Assembly: GCA_021771695.1 (NCBI GenBank)
Contig: JAETON010000028.1
Coordinates: 1-33,673 of the forward strand
Direction of reading: 5' to 3'
Length of the DNA: 33,673 nucleotides
Source of the DNA: Lachnospiraceae bacterium
GTDB lineage: Bacteria > Bacillota > Clostridia > Lachnospirales > Lachnospiraceae
Below, one piece after another: positions 31,901-33,673 of this stretch. The position numbers and the translations under genes are program-made. Each line of letters starts with the position of its first letter. The stretch's first letter is position 1. The notes under the pieces are model-generated. The model worked only from the letters and a program-made list of their open reading frames with translations, had not been told where the DNA came from and searched no databases.

Positions 31901-33673
31901 CTTTGAAAATACGGCAACCCTTCAGCAGGGCGGCAAGAATATTGTCAGTGCAGACAGTACAGCTGAATGGACTGGTAATCAGATGTTTTCAAAGACTGAA
32001 ACAGTAGATCCAAGTCAGGAGAATGGATATGTTGCAACATTTAAGATGGATATCAATCCAAATGAAGTGTTGATGAATCCAAAGTCTACAGAAGACAATA
32101 GGGAACCTTATACGATTACGGATGAAATATCAGATACACTGCAGCTGAACTTTTATACATTAAAAGTAAAAAATGTAACTGAGAATAAGGAATTGACACT
32201 CAATGCAGAGAGAGATGGCTATCAACTGGTATACAATAAAGCCTCAAGAAGATTAACGATTACAATACCAAATGCAGACGGCAATCATTATGAGATTACA
32301 TATGATGTAACGCTTCTTGGAAAGTTTGGTCATGAAGTATCGTATTCCAACAAGGCATACTTATCTGCCGGGGATGCTAAACAGAGTTATGATGATAATG
32401 TAGATCGTACGTGTACAATGCAACAGTCAGAAAGCACATCCAGCAGTGCAAATAAAGCAGAAGTAAAAATGACCAAGTTTGATGAGGAAAGATTCCAAAC
32501 AAAGCTTACGGCTAAATTTTCGTTGTATGAATATCAAAAAGATAATACTTGGAAGCTTATAAAAGAAAATTTTTCAACGGATCCAAAAGGTGATACGGCT
32601 GATAGTAATGGACTTGTGACAATTGGAACTTTGTGGGGAAAAGAAGGAGACGACCTTACACCTTTGAATTCCAATACAATTTATAAATTGGTTGAAACTG
32701 AGGCGCCGGCTGATTATAAGATAACAGAAGCGTCAAAGGAGAATCCGTATTGTTTTGTTTTGACTGCTGGTGAGGAAACAGGTAATCCTATGCCAACCGA
32801 TGAGATACTTGATAAATACAATGTTGATGTTATTACAGTGACTGGGTCAGGTGCTGATCTTAAGATTAGCAGAAATATTCAAATTTCAAATGCCAAGACT
32901 ACACCGACACCAAAAGGTTCTCTGGAGATTACAAAAGCATTTGCAGGGGATGATATTGATAAACTGACAGATGATCAGAAGAAGAACATCACCTTTACTG
33001 TGAGCGGACCAGACGGTTACAACGTAGTAAAAAAATATAGTGAATTCAAAGACGGAAAATTAAAAATCGATAATCTTCCGGTGGGTGAGTACACTGTCGT
33101 AGAGACAAATGCGGATATTAAAAACTATACCGTGGAGACAACATACAGTGTCAATGAAGGAAAAGTAAGTATTACAGAAAGTAATACGTCACCTATTACA
33201 GTTACCAATACCTATACGAAAGAAAGTCCAAAACCGGCAAGCTTTATTTTGGGAGTAGAGAAAAAGATTACCGGAAAGGAAAACTGTGAAGATACCTTTA
33301 CATTTGAATTGAAGAAAGATGGTGAAGAAAAAGCGGTAGATACACAATCAGTAAAGGGAGAAGGTACCGTCAACTTCAAGAAACTTACGTATGATACAGC
33401 AGGAACTTATACTTATACGGTGAAAGAGATAAGTACGGCTCCGGCAAATGGAAATTGGACGTATGATAACACAGAGCATGAGGTGACTGTGGAAGTTGTC
33501 CGTAACGAGGCAGAGAATAAGTATGAGATAGGAGAGGTTACAGGGCTTAATGTACAAAAGAATGTAGAAATCACGAATACTTATGAGGAAAAAGAGCAGC
33601 CAGCACCTGTAAGCTATACGTTAGGTGTGGAAAAGAAGATCAGCGGAAAGACAGACTGCAAAGACACCTTTGA
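28935..33673 (+). CDS. Giant secreted isopeptide-domain adhesin / pilin-like surface protein, partial at the window end
   Basis: The frame is open from ATG 28935 (AAGGAGG upstream) to the window edge, at least 1579 codons. Residues 1-30 form a signal peptide (KK then a hydrophobic core, likely cut after FLFA). Residues 31 to about 110 are Glu/Lys/Gln/Thr-rich with a doubled EVKDK. A beta-rich N-terminal domain ends in SFSIYGAG. Then come several Ig-like adhesin domains with collagen-binding-type strands (VTVTDTPGK, VTITDTLD, ITDEIS). A Cna-B/SpaA-type domain starts near residue 1174 (KMTKFDEERFQTKLTAKFSLY...VETEAPADYK), and a further one at GSLEITKAF. At the end are tandem FctA-like pilin domains of 124 residues (GVEKKITGK... 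and GVEKKISGK...) with YTYTVKE, which form internal Lys-Asn/Asp isopeptide bonds in relatives. A C-terminal LPxTG anchor is expected beyond the window. Confidence 0.9.
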   Translation, partial: MNKGGYWKKICVLLLAFVIVFANSKMFLFAENIQQTKEIQTLTPEAQQEEAQEPQVQKSEAQTGTEDETSEVPASETQSGTKTEASKSVTEEKEEVKDKKEVKDKAVSYKTDFTYKDNSVTVTAKASEKAKFPKNTTLHAVYIKPGTAKYKTEMTAMKKLLGVSNDKKADFHGVLYDVYFMVDGKRVEPDAGNVKVNMTFAKPAELNIPDDQKVADTVIVHVKNNGKVEKVDGNVSLNKAGNIRKAGFASDSFSIYGAGVVTETVKVQKEAAKNAAGTESNASADVKDYLNNVTLYEDFDGEKVYNPGTKLDREEVIGIGISFSELYNGRQFPDSGVLTYQIPDVLKINQPVTGEKIYGTLPGDSHAEMGTMDISEDGLITFRLNPDVVESYGNVHVTAEFQASFKSESIKDTNSTIIDFGNNVTKKVTFEPKEDVDVKKSVAKKDGSENKFVYTIEVSSTKGAANVTVTDTPGKNLVIDPSTFQIDGKAAAVTSQDGSYKIQIDSISAGGKKVITYEASFKDDSLTNLNGTLSDTGNTVTAESPLSDKKTDTVNNTFEYKILSKSNAIVNEEENTATWTVTVNEKTNGEDISGWTVKDSLENRDGFTYDTNIPILMIVKDGDTVVETRPLSWDEVDHTDKGWSYKIPENDPNATKTYCFTYTTKIPDNPDTSAINLKNTAALEKPDGTDYTTVDGTGSIPGTGLPEGLIDKKFDKIIPDSKGDGREYYLKWVTTINVPKNTEYTGIQLDDDRQGNHEYLNYKIVAGEPKAYDEMGVTSTNSSVDPSKWHIMNLSDGSWSFSICGEGTGWEKITLPSSPDPYQITITYYTKVTNPSTAGDRTNKMTIHVNDLTLTDEDKYNFENPDLDMVKQAGAINKDDQMIDWTILVNTSNKTLPSDEVTITDTLDSGQSKIKHRLRPGTLKVTYGNDQWNANLDVPSKEYSVEKMPDNTSFTITFHDLSKYQKATLKITYKTKIISDALLEEGDVSFENTATLQQGGKNIVSADSTAEWTGNQMFSKTETVDPSQENGYVATFKMDINPNEVLMNPKSTEDNREPYTITDEISDTLQLNFYTLKVKNVTENKELTLNAERDGYQLVYNKASRRLTITIPNADGNHYEITYDVTLLGKFGHEVSYSNKAYLSAGDAKQSYDDNVDRTCTMQQSESTSSSANKAEVKMTKFDEERFQTKLTAKFSLYEYQKDNTWKLIKENFSTDPKGDTADSNGLVTIGTLWGKEGDDLTPLNSNTIYKLVETEAPADYKITEASKENPYCFVLTAGEETGNPMPTDEILDKYNVDVITVTGSGADLKISRNIQISNAKTTPTPKGSLEITKAFAGDDIDKLTDDQKKNITFTVSGPDGYNVVKKYSEFKDGKLKIDNLPVGEYTVVETNADIKNYTVETTYSVNEGKVSITESNTSPITVTNTYTKESPKPASFILGVEKKITGKENCEDTFTFELKKDGEEKAVDTQSVKGEGTVNFKKLTYDTAGTYTYTVKEISTAPANGNWTYDNTEHEVTVEVVRNEAENKYEIGEVTGLNVQKNVEITNTYEEKEQPAPVSYTLGVEKKISGKTDCKDTF

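Overview
The window is low-GC DNA from a strictly anaerobic Firmicute, most likely a gut Lachnospiraceae. The evidence is the A+T-rich codon use, the strong AGGAGG ribosome binding sites, and the gene set: a hydroxylamine reductase (Hcp) remnant, a NifU-like/GGGtGRT protein pair, lactose/cellobiose-type PTS genes, a fused homocysteine methyltransferase/MTHFR, and a large isopeptide-domain surface protein. I see no rRNA, tRNA, insertion sequence, prophage or CRISPR array. The genus cannot be fixed from the sequence alone.

Layout. (1) 1-2210: a small Cys-containing protein (minus strand) and a decayed hcp gene carrying an in-frame TAG and an apparent internal deletion. (2) 2264-4130: a two-gene operon of a NifU-like Fe-S scaffold protein and a GGGtGRT protein. 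(3) 4250-11165: a carbohydrate locus with PTS IIB, IIC and IIA, an intracellular SGNH acetylesterase, a GH1 6-phospho-glycosidase, a ROK kinase, and a convergent GntR/UTRA regulator. The same TGNCTAGNCA box overlaps the -35 element of both the PTS promoter and the regulator promoter. Together the genes suggest uptake and phosphorylation of an O-acetylated beta-glycoside, de-esterification, cleavage, and phosphorylation of the freed sugar. The IIB gene seems to have lost its ATG: the conserved N-terminus starts at ATA. (4) 11238-14000: a minus-strand operon of two alpha/beta-hydrolase esterases and an ATP-grasp ligase, of unknown function. (5) 14149-18468: a copper operon (csoR, copA with a fused C-terminal CopZ-like domain, then a MATE exporter) behind a promoter with a CsoR-type operator. 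(6) 18470-21847: a ferritin-like diiron protein, the Ser/Thr transporter SstT, and a cupin/carboxymuconolactone decarboxylase pair. (7) 21869-24783: a minus-strand operon of truA, an MmcQ/YjbR protein and a bifunctional homocysteine methyltransferase/MTHFR. (8) 24843-28716: an aldehyde dehydrogenase that looks leaderless, a small acidic protein, and topB. (9) 28831-33673: a G9 tract just upstream of the promoter of a giant secreted adhesin or pilin-like protein that runs off the window.

The best candidates for undescribed biology are the ATP-grasp/twin-esterase operon, the PTS-acetylesterase locus with its visible regulon box, the Fe-S scaffold/GGGtGRT pair, and the G-tract upstream of the adhesin. 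Nothing in the window is clearly a defence system or a mobile element.
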